Positions 20,226 through 30,084 are shown, numbered from the stretch's first letter. The stretch: DNA of 64,000 nt from Rosenbergiella australiborealis (GCF_018494035.1 NZ_JABBFO010000001.1:310001-374000); one strand, 5' to 3'. The notes: generated from the letters alone by a model not told the origin. Made by a program: numbers and translations.

Positions 20226-20254
20226 AGATTAGGAAATTTGTGGTTGTAAGGCAA
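20226..20254 (-). promoter_or_regulatory. alx sigma-70 promoter
   Basis: Minus-strand TTGCCT (20254-20249) and TAATCT (20231-20226) are 17 bases apart. Transcription would start about seven bases on, immediately ahead of the riboswitch aptamer, which supports both calls. Confidence 0.65.
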
Positions 20255-20375
20255 TTAAAGTATGTAATAGTTTTAAATACTTTACGTAAAAAAGAATCAT
20301 TGAGCGAACAAGCTGTAGTCTTTGTTGAAGGGGATGTCAGCCTTTATGCAGCGAAAAGCTGTAGGGGAGGAATAG

Positions 20376-22064
20376 GTGAAAATACAGAATAGTTCACTGA
20401 GTTGGTATGGATTGTCTCTAGCGGTCCCTATAGGGATTGCCGGCGCTTGTGTGACGCTCATGTTTCGATGGGCAATAGCCCTCTTTAATTTAGCCGTTTT
20501 TGGCCGTAGCGATGATATTACTCAGGCCATGCGAGTCTGGCCTTGGTACGATTGGCCGATTATCGTGGCAGTGGGTGGGGCCATTGCTGGAATTTTATTA
20601 CACTTTGCCGTGAAGTTTGAAAAACAGACAGCCATCAAATCTGATTATTTAGATGTCATCAATGCCCGTTTGAATGCGGTACCGACTCGCTCTTCCATTT
20701 TACGTGCCTGCTCATCAATGATCAGCATTAGCAGCGGTGCATCAATTGGTAAAGAAGGGCCAATGGTCCAGCTTGCGGCATTATGCGGAAGTTGGTCAGG
20801 GCGTTTTGTGCCGAGAAGACTTGCCATAGCAAACACTGACCTTGTCGCAATGGCCGCTGCGGCAGGATTAGCATCGGTATACCATGCTCCCTTAGCGTCA
20901 ACCGTCTTTGTGGCTGAAATTGCATTTGGTATTTCTGCGCTACAACGTACGATGCCTATTATGTTAGCGGCAGTTACCGCTGTTTTGACTATGTGGCTAT
21001 TCGGTTTTCGATCGCCACTGTACCCGTTGATGGATATCCAATTCACTGTACAAATTATTCCCTTGCTTATCACCCTTTTGGTCGGCGTATTGAGCGGCTT
21101 CATGGGGGTCGGGTTTATTACGCTCACTCAAAAAACACGGCAATTATTTACTATCATCCCCTCACTACCTGTTCGTTTAGCTTGCGGTGGTGCGGTGGTC
21201 GGAGGATTAGCCATTATCTCTCCAGCGATATTGGGTAACGGTTATGAAGTGATCGTCAATCTTTTTGCCGGACACTACTTACTACCTATGTTGGTCGTAT
21301 TGTTAGTGCTTAAAATGATTGCGACCAGTTGTTCGGTGGGCTCAGGGGCGGTAGGGGGGATGTTTACGCCAGCATTAATGATTGGTGCCACCTTAGGAGG
21401 GATTTGCGGTGTAGCGAGTCAGCATTTGGGAGTGACTCTTGCGAGTCCTTGGCTATTTGCGGCAATCGGTATGGCAGCTGTGCTTTCTGCTATTTCTCAG
21501 GCACCCTTAATGGCTATCTTGATGGTTATGGAGATGACCCTTAATAGCAGCCTGTTATTACCATTAATGATCGCTTGTGTCGTGGCAACAATGATCGCCA
21601 ATCAGTGTCACTCTTCTTCCACTTATCCGCTTATCGGAACACATTTTTCTCGTGCAAATGCTAAATTTACCTTTGATCAAACCCGGATTAGTGAAGTTAT
21701 TATTCCTGGTGCGTGTTTGTTTCCCCAAGATTCCGTAGAACAGGCACTTAATGCTAGCAAACATAAGCGGGAACGGTATGTCTACGTCGTAGACGAAAAA
21801 AATACATTTCTTGGTGTTGTCTCTATACATAAAATTGTTGAAAAAGTATTAGCGAAAGAAATTACCCTTACTTCGCCGGTTGAGAAAGTAATGGAAATCG
21901 ATTTTCCCTATGTTTATCAAGAACAAACATTAAGAGAAGGGTGGGAAGCCTTTAGCCGGGTAACGCTTGAGCGTTTGCCAGTATTAAATGATCCACAGCA
22001 GCGACAGTTCGTCGGAGCCTTAACGAAAACGAGCTTAATTCAGCAAGCTGAAAGTTTCTTATAG
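20376..22064 (+). CDS. ClC-family chloride channel/transporter with C-terminal CBS pair (ClcB-like)
   Basis: This 562-residue protein has the ClC membrane core (residues 10-425) followed by two CBS repeats (about 440-560). The anion-pathway motif GKEGP (125-129) provides the gating glutamate E127. The segment equivalent to the proton-glutamate helix of ClcA reads APLASTVFVAEIAFG, so the first of the two adjacent glutamates is kept (E181) but the second is isoleucine, a pattern resembling ClcB. That makes channel-like or altered coupling possible, but alignment is needed to be sure. The start is GTG 20376 behind GGGGAGG. It is divergent from alx. The E. coli ClcB is shorter (418 aa) and lacks CBS domains. 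Confidence 0.85.
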   Translation: MKIQNSSLSWYGLSLAVPIGIAGACVTLMFRWAIALFNLAVFGRSDDITQAMRVWPWYDWPIIVAVGGAIAGILLHFAVKFEKQTAIKSDYLDVINARLNAVPTRSSILRACSSMISISSGASIGKEGPMVQLAALCGSWSGRFVPRRLAIANTDLVAMAAAAGLASVYHAPLASTVFVAEIAFGISALQRTMPIMLAAVTAVLTMWLFGFRSPLYPLMDIQFTVQIIPLLITLLVGVLSGFMGVGFITLTQKTRQLFTIIPSLPVRLACGGAVVGGLAIISPAILGNGYEVIVNLFAGHYLLPMLVVLLVLKMIATSCSVGSGAVGGMFTPALMIGATLGGICGVASQHLGVTLASPWLFAAIGMAAVLSAISQAPLMAILMVMEMTLNSSLLLPLMIACVVATMIANQCHSSSTYPLIGTHFSRANAKFTFDQTRISEVIIPGACLFPQDSVEQALNASKHKRERYVYVVDEKNTFLGVVSIHKIVEKVLAKEITLTSPVEKVMEIDFPYVYQEQTLREGWEAFSRVTLERLPVLNDPQQRQFVGALTKTSLIQQAESFL

Positions 22065-22153
22065 TTCGGATTCGAGGGCATGTTGGGTTTAGGTGAGAAA
22101 CTGCGTATACTTCTGAACGTTAACGACTATCCGATTTTACAGAGAACAATGTA

Positions 22154-23269
22154 ATGAATGAACTGCAAGTAAGTGGGCGATCGCTTACCCTTAATCGATT
22201 CCCGACCAATGCGACAGATCCTAATTTACAAGCTTGGGATGCCGCAGATGAATATTTACTGCAGCAACCATTACCAGATGGACCCGTATTAGTCTTCAAC
22301 GACAACTTTGGTGCGTTGACCTGTGCTCTGCAACCTCGGGAAGTATGGCAAGTTAGTGATTCTTTTATTAGCCAGCAAGCCACGTTACATAATTTTTCCA
22401 CAAATGACTTAGCAGTAGGGCAAGTCCGATTTCTCGATAGTTTAGCGTCATTACCCCAAGGCGTTGCTGCAGTATTAATTAAAATACCGAAAACTTTAGC
22501 GCTGTTGGAACATCAGTTGCAGGCTTTGCGTGAAGTGATTACACCGGATACGCTAATTATTGCTTCCGCCAAAGCGAAAGATATTCACCGCTCAACACTC
22601 GAGCTGTTCGAGAAATGGATAGGGGAAACCCGTACCTCACTTGCGTGGAAAAAATCTCGCTTAGTCTTTGCCTCGTTGACAGCAGAAGCTCCGGTCGCGA
22701 CTAGCGGGATATTGAGTTGGCCGTTGGACGGCACTCCGTATGTCTTACATAACCATGCGAATGTGTTTGCTCGCCAATCTTTAGATATTGGTGCTCGTCT
22801 CTTTACCCAACACTTACCGCATCAACTAGAAGGTACTATCGTTGATTTAGGGTGTGGTAATGGTGTGATTGGCCTTTTAGCCTTGGAACAAAATCCAGAG
22901 GCTCGCATTCATTTTGTTGATGAGTCTTGGATGGCGGTAGCTTCAAGCCAGTTAAACGTCGAGAAAAACCTCCCTGCTGAGATGAGTCGGTGTGAATTCA
23001 CAGTCAATAATAGTTTAAGTGGCTTTACTGGCGGAAGTCTGCAAGCGGTATTGTGTAACCCTCCTTTCCATCAGCAGAGCGCGATCACTGACCATATTGC
23101 TTGGCAAATGTTTAGAGACGCTAAGCGATGCCTCGGATACGGTGGCGAGTTACGGGTGATCGGTAATCGCCATCTGGATTATCATCGTAAGCTAAAAAAA
23201 CTGTTTGGCAATTGCCAATTAGTGGCTTCAGATGCACGTTTTGTTGTTTTACGTGCAGTGAAGCTGTAA
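22154..23269 (+). CDS. rlmG: 23S rRNA m2G1835 methyltransferase RlmG
   Basis: RlmG methylates the N2 of guanine 1835 in 23S rRNA. The 371-residue protein has the two-domain layout of the RsmC/RlmG family. The C-terminal catalytic half contains the SAM-binding [13 protein letters not shown] and the guanine-N2 motif NPPFHQQ. It aligns with E. coli RlmG throughout. Its chromosomal company (alx, sstT, yqj genes) is also as in E. coli. Confidence 0.96.
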   Translation: MNELQVSGRSLTLNRFPTNATDPNLQAWDAADEYLLQQPLPDGPVLVFNDNFGALTCALQPREVWQVSDSFISQQATLHNFSTNDLAVGQVRFLDSLASLPQGVAAVLIKIPKTLALLEHQLQALREVITPDTLIIASAKAKDIHRSTLELFEKWIGETRTSLAWKKSRLVFASLTAEAPVATSGILSWPLDGTPYVLHNHANVFARQSLDIGARLFTQHLPHQLEGTIVDLGCGNGVIGLLALEQNPEARIHFVDESWMAVASSQLNVEKNLPAEMSRCEFTVNNSLSGFTGGSLQAVLCNPPFHQQSAITDHIAWQMFRDAKRCLGYGGELRVIGNRHLDYHRKLKKLFGNCQLVASDARFVVLRAVKL

Positions 23270-23296
23270 TTATTTTTTATTATAAGGTAACTGGCC

Positions 23297-24106
23297 ATGA
23301 CGTATATTGTAAAATTAATGACTGGTATACTACTGGTCAGTTATCTGAGTGCTTGCTCAACTACTGAAAAAAAAGCTGACCAACGTTTAGCCGACCAATC
23401 GGTGATGGCGGTTAACTGGATGCAGCAGTCAGGTGAGTACCAAGCTATAGCGCTGCAAACGTTTCGATTTGCCACCTCTGCGTTTCAGCAATCTGTGGAT
23501 GCCGGGGTTCGCTCACCTGCGGTGATTGTTGATTTAGATGAAACGATGATTGACAACAGTGCTTATCAAGCATGGGCTGCACAGCAACAGGCCCCCTTTA
23601 CAGATAAAACATGGTCTCAATGGACACATGCCGAGCAGGCGCTGGCGATTCCGGGTGCGGTTGATTTTGCTCGTTATGTCGACAGCCACGGGGGGACTTT
23701 ATTCTATGTATCAAATCGCTCTGTACACGATCGCGAAGCGACGATTGCCAATCTACGCGTACTCGGTTTTCCGGGTATTACCGACCAGACACTATTGCTC
23801 AGTACTTCAACGAGCAATAAACAAGCCCGTTTCGATACCATTCATGCTGAAGGCTTTCAGGTGGTGGTATATGTTGGTGACAATCTCAATGATTTCGGTG
23901 CAGCTACCTGGCATAAAAACAATAGTGAGCGACGGGCTTTTGTTGAAAAAAATCGTGCAAAATTTGGGACGGAATTTTTCCTATTACCTAACCCGAGTTA
24001 TGGCGATTGGGAATCAGGGTTGAGCAATGGTTACTCTGCAATGCGGCCATCAGAAAAATTACATACGCGTTTGCAGGCATTGCGTGTTTGGAAAGCGCCC
24101 CAATAA
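23297..24106 (+). CDS. Lipoprotein e(P4)-family acid phosphatase/5'-nucleotidase
   Basis: This is a HAD-superfamily class C phosphatase anchored as a lipoprotein (lipobox LSAC, Cys20). The catalytic motif VIVDLDETMIDN places the nucleophile at D79 and the acid/base at D81. The motif II region is VSNRS, and the metal-binding VGDNLNDF supplies D195 and D199. In Haemophilus the homologue e(P4) dephosphorylates NMN to nicotinamide riboside at the outer membrane, feeding the PnuC-NadR salvage route, so a similar role is possible with the nadR at 52215. It could equally be a general nucleotide phosphatase. It follows rlmG by 27 bases. Confidence 0.88.
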   Translation: MTYIVKLMTGILLVSYLSACSTTEKKADQRLADQSVMAVNWMQQSGEYQAIALQTFRFATSAFQQSVDAGVRSPAVIVDLDETMIDNSAYQAWAAQQQAPFTDKTWSQWTHAEQALAIPGAVDFARYVDSHGGTLFYVSNRSVHDREATIANLRVLGFPGITDQTLLLSTSTSNKQARFDTIHAEGFQVVVYVGDNLNDFGAATWHKNNSERRAFVEKNRAKFGTEFFLLPNPSYGDWESGLSNGYSAMRPSEKLHTRLQALRVWKAPQ

Positions 24107-24246
24107 TTATTTTTAGCTGACCAGAGTTTGATGTGATCCATTTAATGAATTTATGATTAAATAACCCAGTAGGCTAACCTTTTTTGGTTACCCGCTTTAA
24201 ATCACTATAGATGTCAGTGCATTAAGCATTGTCTAATTAGGGAAAA

Positions 24247-25668
24247 ATGTCGTTTCTGAATAAATATCGCAAGATTACTGATACTGTTATTTTGTTTTTA
24301 TTGACCTTTTTTTTCTGCTATGTCGGCGGTCATCTTCGTTTACCTTTCGTTTTTTCTATGTTTTGGATTGCTAATGCGGTAATTGCCGGGATCTTTGTTC
24401 GCTATCCTTCGACTCATCGCCCCATTAATTATCTGGTTTGTGCCCTCGCGATGTTTCTTAACGATTACCTTTTTTCGGGGTGGCTTTACTCGGCTATTTT
24501 AATAAACACGGCTAACATTATTTTTATAGCGATAGTTGCACTTGGCCTAAAAGGGTTATGGAAGCATCATTCTAAACAACTGACACCTAAGCAAGTGCTT
24601 ATCTTATTTCCAGTCTGTTTAGCCGCTGCATTAGCCTCGGGGATTTGGGGGGGGATCGTTAGCACGAGTGGAACAGTCGCGTCGGATATTGTGATCAACA
24701 TTAGTCTATGGGTTAGTGAACAGTTATCGACCGGGTTGATGATTCTACCGCTAATCCTTAGCTTTAAACGCTCGAAAAAATTTGAATGGCAATACACATC
24801 AGTATTAGCTGTACTCTCTGTACCCGTTCTGTTTCTCTTTGCTTCGTTGATTAAAGGTCCTGGTAGTATCGTATTTCCACTGCCGATACTGATCTGGTGT
24901 GCATTAGTCCTGCCCGTCTTTATCTCAACACTGATTACTTTTCTAGTTGGCGTGTTAGAAATTATGATGGTGTATGAAGATATTATGAGTAATCACGCTC
25001 TCGATAGCTACCCAGAAGCTATGGCACTGGTCTCAATTCGATTAGGTGTTGCTGCGATGGTGCTTACGCCTTTTATGGTCTCAGTAACCATTGATGCTAT
25101 CACAACGCTTAATAAACAACTTGAAATAAGAGCAAATACCGATTTTTTAACACAATTGCTTTCGCGAGCGGGATTATTTGAAAAACTCAGTAGACTGCCG
25201 CTTAAAAATGGGCAATCCGTTGGTATGATTTTGTTTGATATCGATTATTTCAAATCCATCAATGATACCTTTGGTCATCAAGCCGGTGATGAAGTGCTCA
25301 GTGATCTGGGTTACCTTTTACGACGCGACTACAAAAAAAAGTTTTATATTGCTCGTTTTGGGGGAGAGGAGTTTGCGATGATAGGGTTAAATATTTGTCA
25401 GCAGGCCTTGTATGAACAAGCTGAACTATTGCGTCAACGCGTTGCTCAGCATGAATTTTCTCTTGGCGATCGTTCGCTGTCGATTACCATTAGTCTTGGC
25501 TTAGCGATGGGCACCACTAAAAGTAATGAAGGCTGGCAGCAGTTAATTACGCGTTTAATGAGCCAGTCTGATACTCGACTCTATCTTTCCAAAGCGGGAG
25601 GACGGAATCAAACTACCCCCAATTGGTCTGAGGGTAGCTTACTCATTAGTGATCAAAGGCAGACATAA
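24247..25668 (+). CDS. Membrane-bound diguanylate cyclase (MASE1-GGDEF)
   Basis: This 473-residue protein has about eight hydrophobic spans in residues 10-290, matching a MASE1 sensory region, and a C-terminal GGDEF domain. The active-site motif is GGEEF at residues 372-376, with the preceding FDIDYFKSINDTFGHQAGD metal- and GTP-binding segment intact, so synthesis of cyclic di-GMP is expected. The position where many cyclases have the RxxD inhibitory site, five residues before GGEEF, reads KKKF, so product inhibition at that site is unlikely. Its 3' end overlaps the convergent ddlA by 23 bases. Confidence 0.9.
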   Translation: MSFLNKYRKITDTVILFLLTFFFCYVGGHLRLPFVFSMFWIANAVIAGIFVRYPSTHRPINYLVCALAMFLNDYLFSGWLYSAILINTANIIFIAIVALGLKGLWKHHSKQLTPKQVLILFPVCLAAALASGIWGGIVSTSGTVASDIVINISLWVSEQLSTGLMILPLILSFKRSKKFEWQYTSVLAVLSVPVLFLFASLIKGPGSIVFPLPILIWCALVLPVFISTLITFLVGVLEIMMVYEDIMSNHALDSYPEAMALVSIRLGVAAMVLTPFMVSVTIDAITTLNKQLEIRANTDFLTQLLSRAGLFEKLSRLPLKNGQSVGMILFDIDYFKSINDTFGHQAGDEVLSDLGYLLRRDYKKKFYIARFGGEEFAMIGLNICQQALYEQAELLRQRVAQHEFSLGDRSLSITISLGLAMGTTKSNEGWQQLITRLMSQSDTRLYLSKAGGRNQTTPNWSEGSLLISDQRQT

Positions 25669-26737
25669 TTTTCGTTTGTTGCTGATGGCGCTCAATCGCG
25701 AGTTCGATCAGCGTGGTGATGAGATCTTGGTAGGGGAGTCCGCTCGCTTGCCATAATTTTGGATACATACTGATATTGGTAAACCCTGGTAATGTATTAA
25801 TCTCATTGATGATGACTTCATTGTCGGGAGTTAAAAATACATCAACACGTGCAAGGCCAAAACATTCAACGGTTTGGAAAGCTTTGAGTGCGATTCGTTG
25901 AATTAAGGCTTCAGTTTGATCGTCAATCGCGGCAGGGACTTTGACTTGCGCGCCTTGCTCATTGATATATTTCGTTTCATAAGAGTAGAATTGATCAGCG
26001 AGCTCGATTTCGCCACAACGGCTGGCTTTTGGTTGCTCGTTACCTAATACCGCGCATTCGACTTCTCGGCCAATAATCGCCTTTTCAATCAAAATCTTAC
26101 GATCAAAGCGTAGGGCTTCTTGAATTGCCGGTAGCAACTGTGCTTGAGTTTCTACTTTGCTCACCCCAACAGAAGAGCCTTGATTTGCTGGCTTCACAAA
26201 TAATGGTAAGCCCAGTTGTTGGATCACATCATCAAGATTGACGGTATCAACATTACTTGGGGTTAGCGTAATAAATGGAGCAACATTGAGGCCAGCATCA
26301 CGCAAAAGACGCTTAGTGACATCTTTGTCCATACTTATCGCTGATCCCAGTACGTCGGAACCGACAAAAGGTAAGTTTAGGGTACGTAATAAGCCCTGTA
26401 ATGTACCATCTTCACCAAGTGTACCGTGTACGATAGGGAAAATAACATCCAGTTTTGCTAAATGGCTCACTGAATTTGAGGTGATAGCCTGAGCATGTCC
26501 CGGTTGAAGTTGTAGCTCGCCTTCTTCGTGAGCTAAACTAATACGTTTAGGATCGGTAGGATTCTCAAGGAAATGATCGACATGATAGCTGCACCATTGA
26601 CCTTGTTTCGTGATCCCTAGCAGAACAACATCAAATTTTGTTTTATCAATCGCCTCTAAAATATTGCGTGCTGATTGTAGTGAAACCTGATGTTCTGCTG
26701 ATTTTCCGCCAAAAATGATACCGACCCGCTGTTTCAT
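25646..26737 (-). CDS. ddlA: D-alanine--D-alanine ligase A
   Basis: DdlA joins two D-alanines with ATP to make the terminal dipeptide of peptidoglycan precursors. The 363-residue product starts MKQRVGIIFGGKSAEHQVSL and keeps the ATP-grasp motifs FVKPANQGSSVGVS, the ARVDVFL metal-binding segment and INEINTLPGFT. Length and sequence place it with DdlA rather than the shorter DdlB. It overlaps the convergent cyclase gene by 23 bases at its 3' end. Confidence 0.96.
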   Translation of the reverse strand: MKQRVGIIFGGKSAEHQVSLQSARNILEAIDKTKFDVVLLGITKQGQWCSYHVDHFLENPTDPKRISLAHEEGELQLQPGHAQAITSNSVSHLAKLDVIFPIVHGTLGEDGTLQGLLRTLNLPFVGSDVLGSAISMDKDVTKRLLRDAGLNVAPFITLTPSNVDTVNLDDVIQQLGLPLFVKPANQGSSVGVSKVETQAQLLPAIQEALRFDRKILIEKAIIGREVECAVLGNEQPKASRCGEIELADQFYSYETKYINEQGAQVKVPAAIDDQTEALIQRIALKAFQTVECFGLARVDVFLTPDNEVIINEINTLPGFTNISMYPKLWQASGLPYQDLITTLIELAIERHQQQTKIMSAFDH

Positions 26738-26839
26738 AAACTCTTATTCCGTAACTTAACTGTATGACGACAACATAGCAGGTCAGGCTAGGAGAGACAA
26801 TGCTCAGCTATAATGATAAGAGTTGTTAATATCCAACGA

Positions 26840-27514
26840 TTAAACTTCGCTCCATTCCCGTAGCAAGTTATGGTAAAGATTGAGTAAATTCATCCGCACT
26901 TCACTGCTTCCTTCATGCTTCGCAAGCTGTTGTATATCGTTGTCAAGTTGGCTCAGCATTGCCCGTTTTTTCTCGTCACGCACCATTGATTGGATCCACA
27001 TAAAGGAGGCGAGACGTTGGCCGGTAATGACCGGAGTTACACAATGTAAACTGCTCGACGGATAGATCACCATATCGCCAGCCGGAAGCTTCACCTTATG
27101 TTGTCCAAAGGTATCTTGTATCACCAGTTCCCCGCCCTGATAGCTTTCAGGATCATTAAGAAATAGCGTGGCGGAAATATCAGTGCGTAGCCAAATGTTT
27201 TCTTCGCGGCGTATCGCGCCATCAACATGAAAACCATATGCACCGCCCCCTTGGTAACGATTGAACAGTGGTGAGGAGATATTTACTGGGAGGGTCGCAC
27301 TGAAAAATTGCGGGTGTTGGTTGATCGCCTGTAAAACACATTGTTGTAGGTCGTTGTATAGGGCCGACTGTGTATTGACCTGCTCATTACTTTTTACTGC
27401 CGCCCCTTGTACCCCGGTAGTCACTCTACCGTCGATCCATTCAGCATGCGCTAATTGTTGCGTTAGGGCGGTGAGCTGTTCGGTATTCAATATACCTTTA
27501 ATGTGATGCATCAT
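26840..27514 (-). CDS. ybiX: PKHD-type Fe(II)/2-oxoglutarate hydroxylase YbiX (PiuC)
   Basis: This 224-residue non-haem iron dioxygenase has the facial triad H96, D98 (GFHVDGA) and H157 (SLHCVTP), with R167 as the likely 2-oxoglutarate ligand. It closely follows E. coli YbiX; the Pseudomonas relative PiuC is tied to siderophore-receptor function. The start chosen, ATG 27514 ([10 protein letters not shown]), matches the E. coli N-terminus; the upstream 16 codons have no counterpart. It lies 57 bases downstream of fiu and is probably co-transcribed with it under Fur. The substrate is unknown. Confidence 0.93.
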   Translation of the reverse strand: MMHHIKGILNTEQLTALTQQLAHAEWIDGRVTTGVQGAAVKSNEQVNTQSALYNDLQQCVLQAINQHPQFFSATLPVNISSPLFNRYQGGGAYGFHVDGAIRREENIWLRTDISATLFLNDPESYQGGELVIQDTFGQHKVKLPAGDMVIYPSSSLHCVTPVITGQRLASFMWIQSMVRDEKKRAMLSQLDNDIQQLAKHEGSSEVRMNLLNLYHNLLREWSEV

Positions 27515-27571
27515 AATCTTGGAACTCAATAGCAATAGGCTGTGGCAAATTGCCACAGCCATAAAGGAAGA

Positions 27572-29896
27572 TTAAAAATGAACATTCGCTGTTAGCATCC
27601 AGCTGCGTTCTGCCCCTGGATGGTAACGATAGCCACTTTTGTTGATCGATTGCACATAGTGCTTATCAAACAAATTATACACGTTTAGCTGAAGATCAAG
27701 ATTACGATTCACCTTGTAACCCGCCATCGCGTCTGCGACCCAATAATGATCAATAGTATTTGGTGTTCCGACAGCTCCGTCTGTACCACGATGCATACTT
27801 CCTACATAGCGAGCACCTGCACCGGCGACCAGTTCAGGGGTTATTTGATATGTTGTCCATGCAGTAAAAGCATGACGCGGAGTATAACTGAGGTATTTAG
27901 ACCCATCGTTGTTGACCGCGCTACCTTCAGAGACTTTCGCATTTTGCAGCGTATAACCCGCTAACGCATGCCAGTTATCTGTAATATCGCCACTTACCGT
28001 TAGCTCGTAGCCTTCAACGCGTTTACGGCCAACTTGTGAATACTCTTTGGTACTGGAGTCTTGTTCGACTTCATTTTTAATATCGGTACGGAAGAGGGCA
28101 GCAGTAAGTAATAACCGACTATCCATTAAATTCCACTTAGTACCAACTTCAGCGGTTGCCGCTTTTTGCGGCTTAAAGTCGGTACTATTCGCCGTTTTCG
28201 TTGCAGTGGAACTGGCGGTTAGTTGGAAGTTATTCCCTCCAGGAGGTTGTTGCGCAACGCCATAGTTTACATAGACATTCCCCTGTTCTGTCAGGTGGTA
28301 TAGCGCACCAGCCTTCCAGTTGAATAGATTACCGCTTTTACTTGCATCCACGGTCTTAATCGGGGTTCCTTTAGAAACGCCTGCCGTACAGGCAACAGCT
28401 CCACGTCCAGTGCCACCACAGGCAGTGGAAGAGTTATACTCGGTATGGTAACTGTCTACACGTGCGCCGCCATTGATCTCAAACTTATCCGTCAGCTGTA
28501 AGGTATCAAAGGCATAAATCCCAAACGTATCAGTGGTACCGTGAGCATCGGCACCATTTCGTGATAGCCCACCGACTAAGATTGAGCTATCCGGATGGTA
28601 GATATTTACAGCAGGTGGCGAGAGGGTATTAAGACCTCGAATAGTTTGGCTTTCGTGCGTAAATTCGATACCAGTACTGATATCATGCTTTACTGTTCCA
28701 GTCTGAAATTTGGTGGTTAAGTTGGTTTGGTTAGTCAGAATTTTATTGACCGAATCCCGAGTATTCGCCAAGCGACTCCACGTCCAATCGTTCACATTAC
28801 TCGAATTATTGGTTTGGATATTTGAGGCTCCGCCCATTACGGCGGTCATCAGATATTTTTGGCTGGTTTGTGCCCAACGGGTGGTATTTCTAATCGTCGT
28901 GACGTCAGAAATATCATGTTCAAAACGCATCGTTGCGCTATCAGTTGTCGACTTATCGTAGTCAGAATCTGTGCCGTAGAAACTATGTCGGTTAACTTTT
29001 CCCGAGTTATTGAGTGCGGAATAACCTTTAGGTGCACTATACCCAGGTAGACCGATCGTTGGGATACCTCCATCGGGGGTATTATTCTGATGCACATGAA
29101 CATAATCAAGATACAAGCGGGTAGCGGTATCTAAACCGAAAGCGATAGAGGGTGCAAATCCATATTTTTCATGGCTGACTTTATCTCGGGTATTATCATT
29201 ACCTTTATCGCCCATCATATTGATTCTAAACGCACTATTTTCGTTGATCATTTGGTTATAATCGACCGTTGCGCGTCGAGTAGAAGCACTGCCATAACTC
29301 AATGATCCATCAATGCTAGTGGCCAACTGCGGCTTTTTAGTAATCATATTGATAGAGCCTGAAGGCGCGCTGCGCCCATAATCTGATCCTGACGGCCCTT
29401 TTAATACTTCCACACTGCTGATATTGAATGTATCTCGGCTCACTGCAGCGATATCGCGAATACCATCGACATAAATGCTATTTGAGGTATCGACGCCACG
29501 CATATAGATCGCATCACCGGTCGTGGAGTTTCCATTTTCGCCTGCAAAAAATGCTCCCGCTCCGGCAATATTTTTCATCGCCTCGGTCAAGGTGGTGGCA
29601 TGTTGCTCTTGTATCACTTTTTCCGGCACGACGGTGACGGTACGCGTAGTGTCGGCGAGTGGTCGTGTAAATTTAGGATCAGAGAGCGATTGCGGCACAT
29701 ACAGAGAAGGAACGGAGGCTTGAACGACAAGTGTATCATCGCTCTTTTTGCCATCATTGGATTGACTAGCTTGTGTAGAAGTGTTGCTAATTGTGTCGGC
29801 GATAGCGGGTGTAGTTAAGCTGACACATAATCCGGCAAAAACGCCTAGTGTCGTCATTTCCCTAAATGACGGTGTAATGTTTTTATTCTTTTTCAC
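27572..29896 (-). CDS. fiu: Fiu, TonB-dependent catecholate siderophore receptor
   Basis: Fiu is an outer-membrane receptor for monomeric catecholate iron complexes and for catechol-bearing antibiotics. The 774-residue protein has a signal peptide (about 33 residues), a TonB box-like TLVV at 55-58, a plug domain (GAFFAGENGNSTTGDAIYMRG) and a 22-strand barrel ending in NVHF with the C-terminal phenylalanine. It follows E. coli Fiu closely, including the GGIPTIGLPGYSAP loop. The start is GTG 29896 behind AAGG. A near-perfect Fur box lies 21 bases upstream, and ybiX follows. Confidence 0.95.
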   Translation of the reverse strand: MKKNKNITPSFREMTTLGVFAGLCVSLTTPAIADTISNTSTQASQSNDGKKSDDTLVVQASVPSLYVPQSLSDPKFTRPLADTTRTVTVVPEKVIQEQHATTLTEAMKNIAGAGAFFAGENGNSTTGDAIYMRGVDTSNSIYVDGIRDIAAVSRDTFNISSVEVLKGPSGSDYGRSAPSGSINMITKKPQLATSIDGSLSYGSASTRRATVDYNQMINENSAFRINMMGDKGNDNTRDKVSHEKYGFAPSIAFGLDTATRLYLDYVHVHQNNTPDGGIPTIGLPGYSAPKGYSALNNSGKVNRHSFYGTDSDYDKSTTDSATMRFEHDISDVTTIRNTTRWAQTSQKYLMTAVMGGASNIQTNNSSNVNDWTWSRLANTRDSVNKILTNQTNLTTKFQTGTVKHDISTGIEFTHESQTIRGLNTLSPPAVNIYHPDSSILVGGLSRNGADAHGTTDTFGIYAFDTLQLTDKFEINGGARVDSYHTEYNSSTACGGTGRGAVACTAGVSKGTPIKTVDASKSGNLFNWKAGALYHLTEQGNVYVNYGVAQQPPGGNNFQLTASSTATKTANSTDFKPQKAATAEVGTKWNLMDSRLLLTAALFRTDIKNEVEQDSSTKEYSQVGRKRVEGYELTVSGDITDNWHALAGYTLQNAKVSEGSAVNNDGSKYLSYTPRHAFTAWTTYQITPELVAGAGARYVGSMHRGTDGAVGTPNTIDHYWVADAMAGYKVNRNLDLQLNVYNLFDKHYVQSINKSGYRYHPGAERSWMLTANVHF

Positions 29897-29916
29897 TCGG
29901 TTACCTTATTAATGCC

Positions 29917-29947
29917 AATGAGAATGGTTATCAGGATCATTCTCATT
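29917..29947 (-). promoter_or_regulatory. Fur box upstream of fiu-ybiX
   Basis: A palindrome with outer arms AATGAGAATG and CATTCTCATT, separated by 11 bases, fits overlapping Fur heptamer repeats (TGAGAAT-type). It sits 21-51 bases before the fiu start, where binding would block the promoter when iron is plentiful. Confidence 0.85.
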
Positions 29948-30084
29948 ATTCATATTTTTAAGGAAAAGGTAAAGAGTTGTAACGATTTAATAGGGTGATT
30001 TTTAGACTATTGTCATAAATATTTCTATTTATGAATTTGTCTGAATGATTGGCACCGCGATGATAGGGGGGATTGGGAAAGAAA

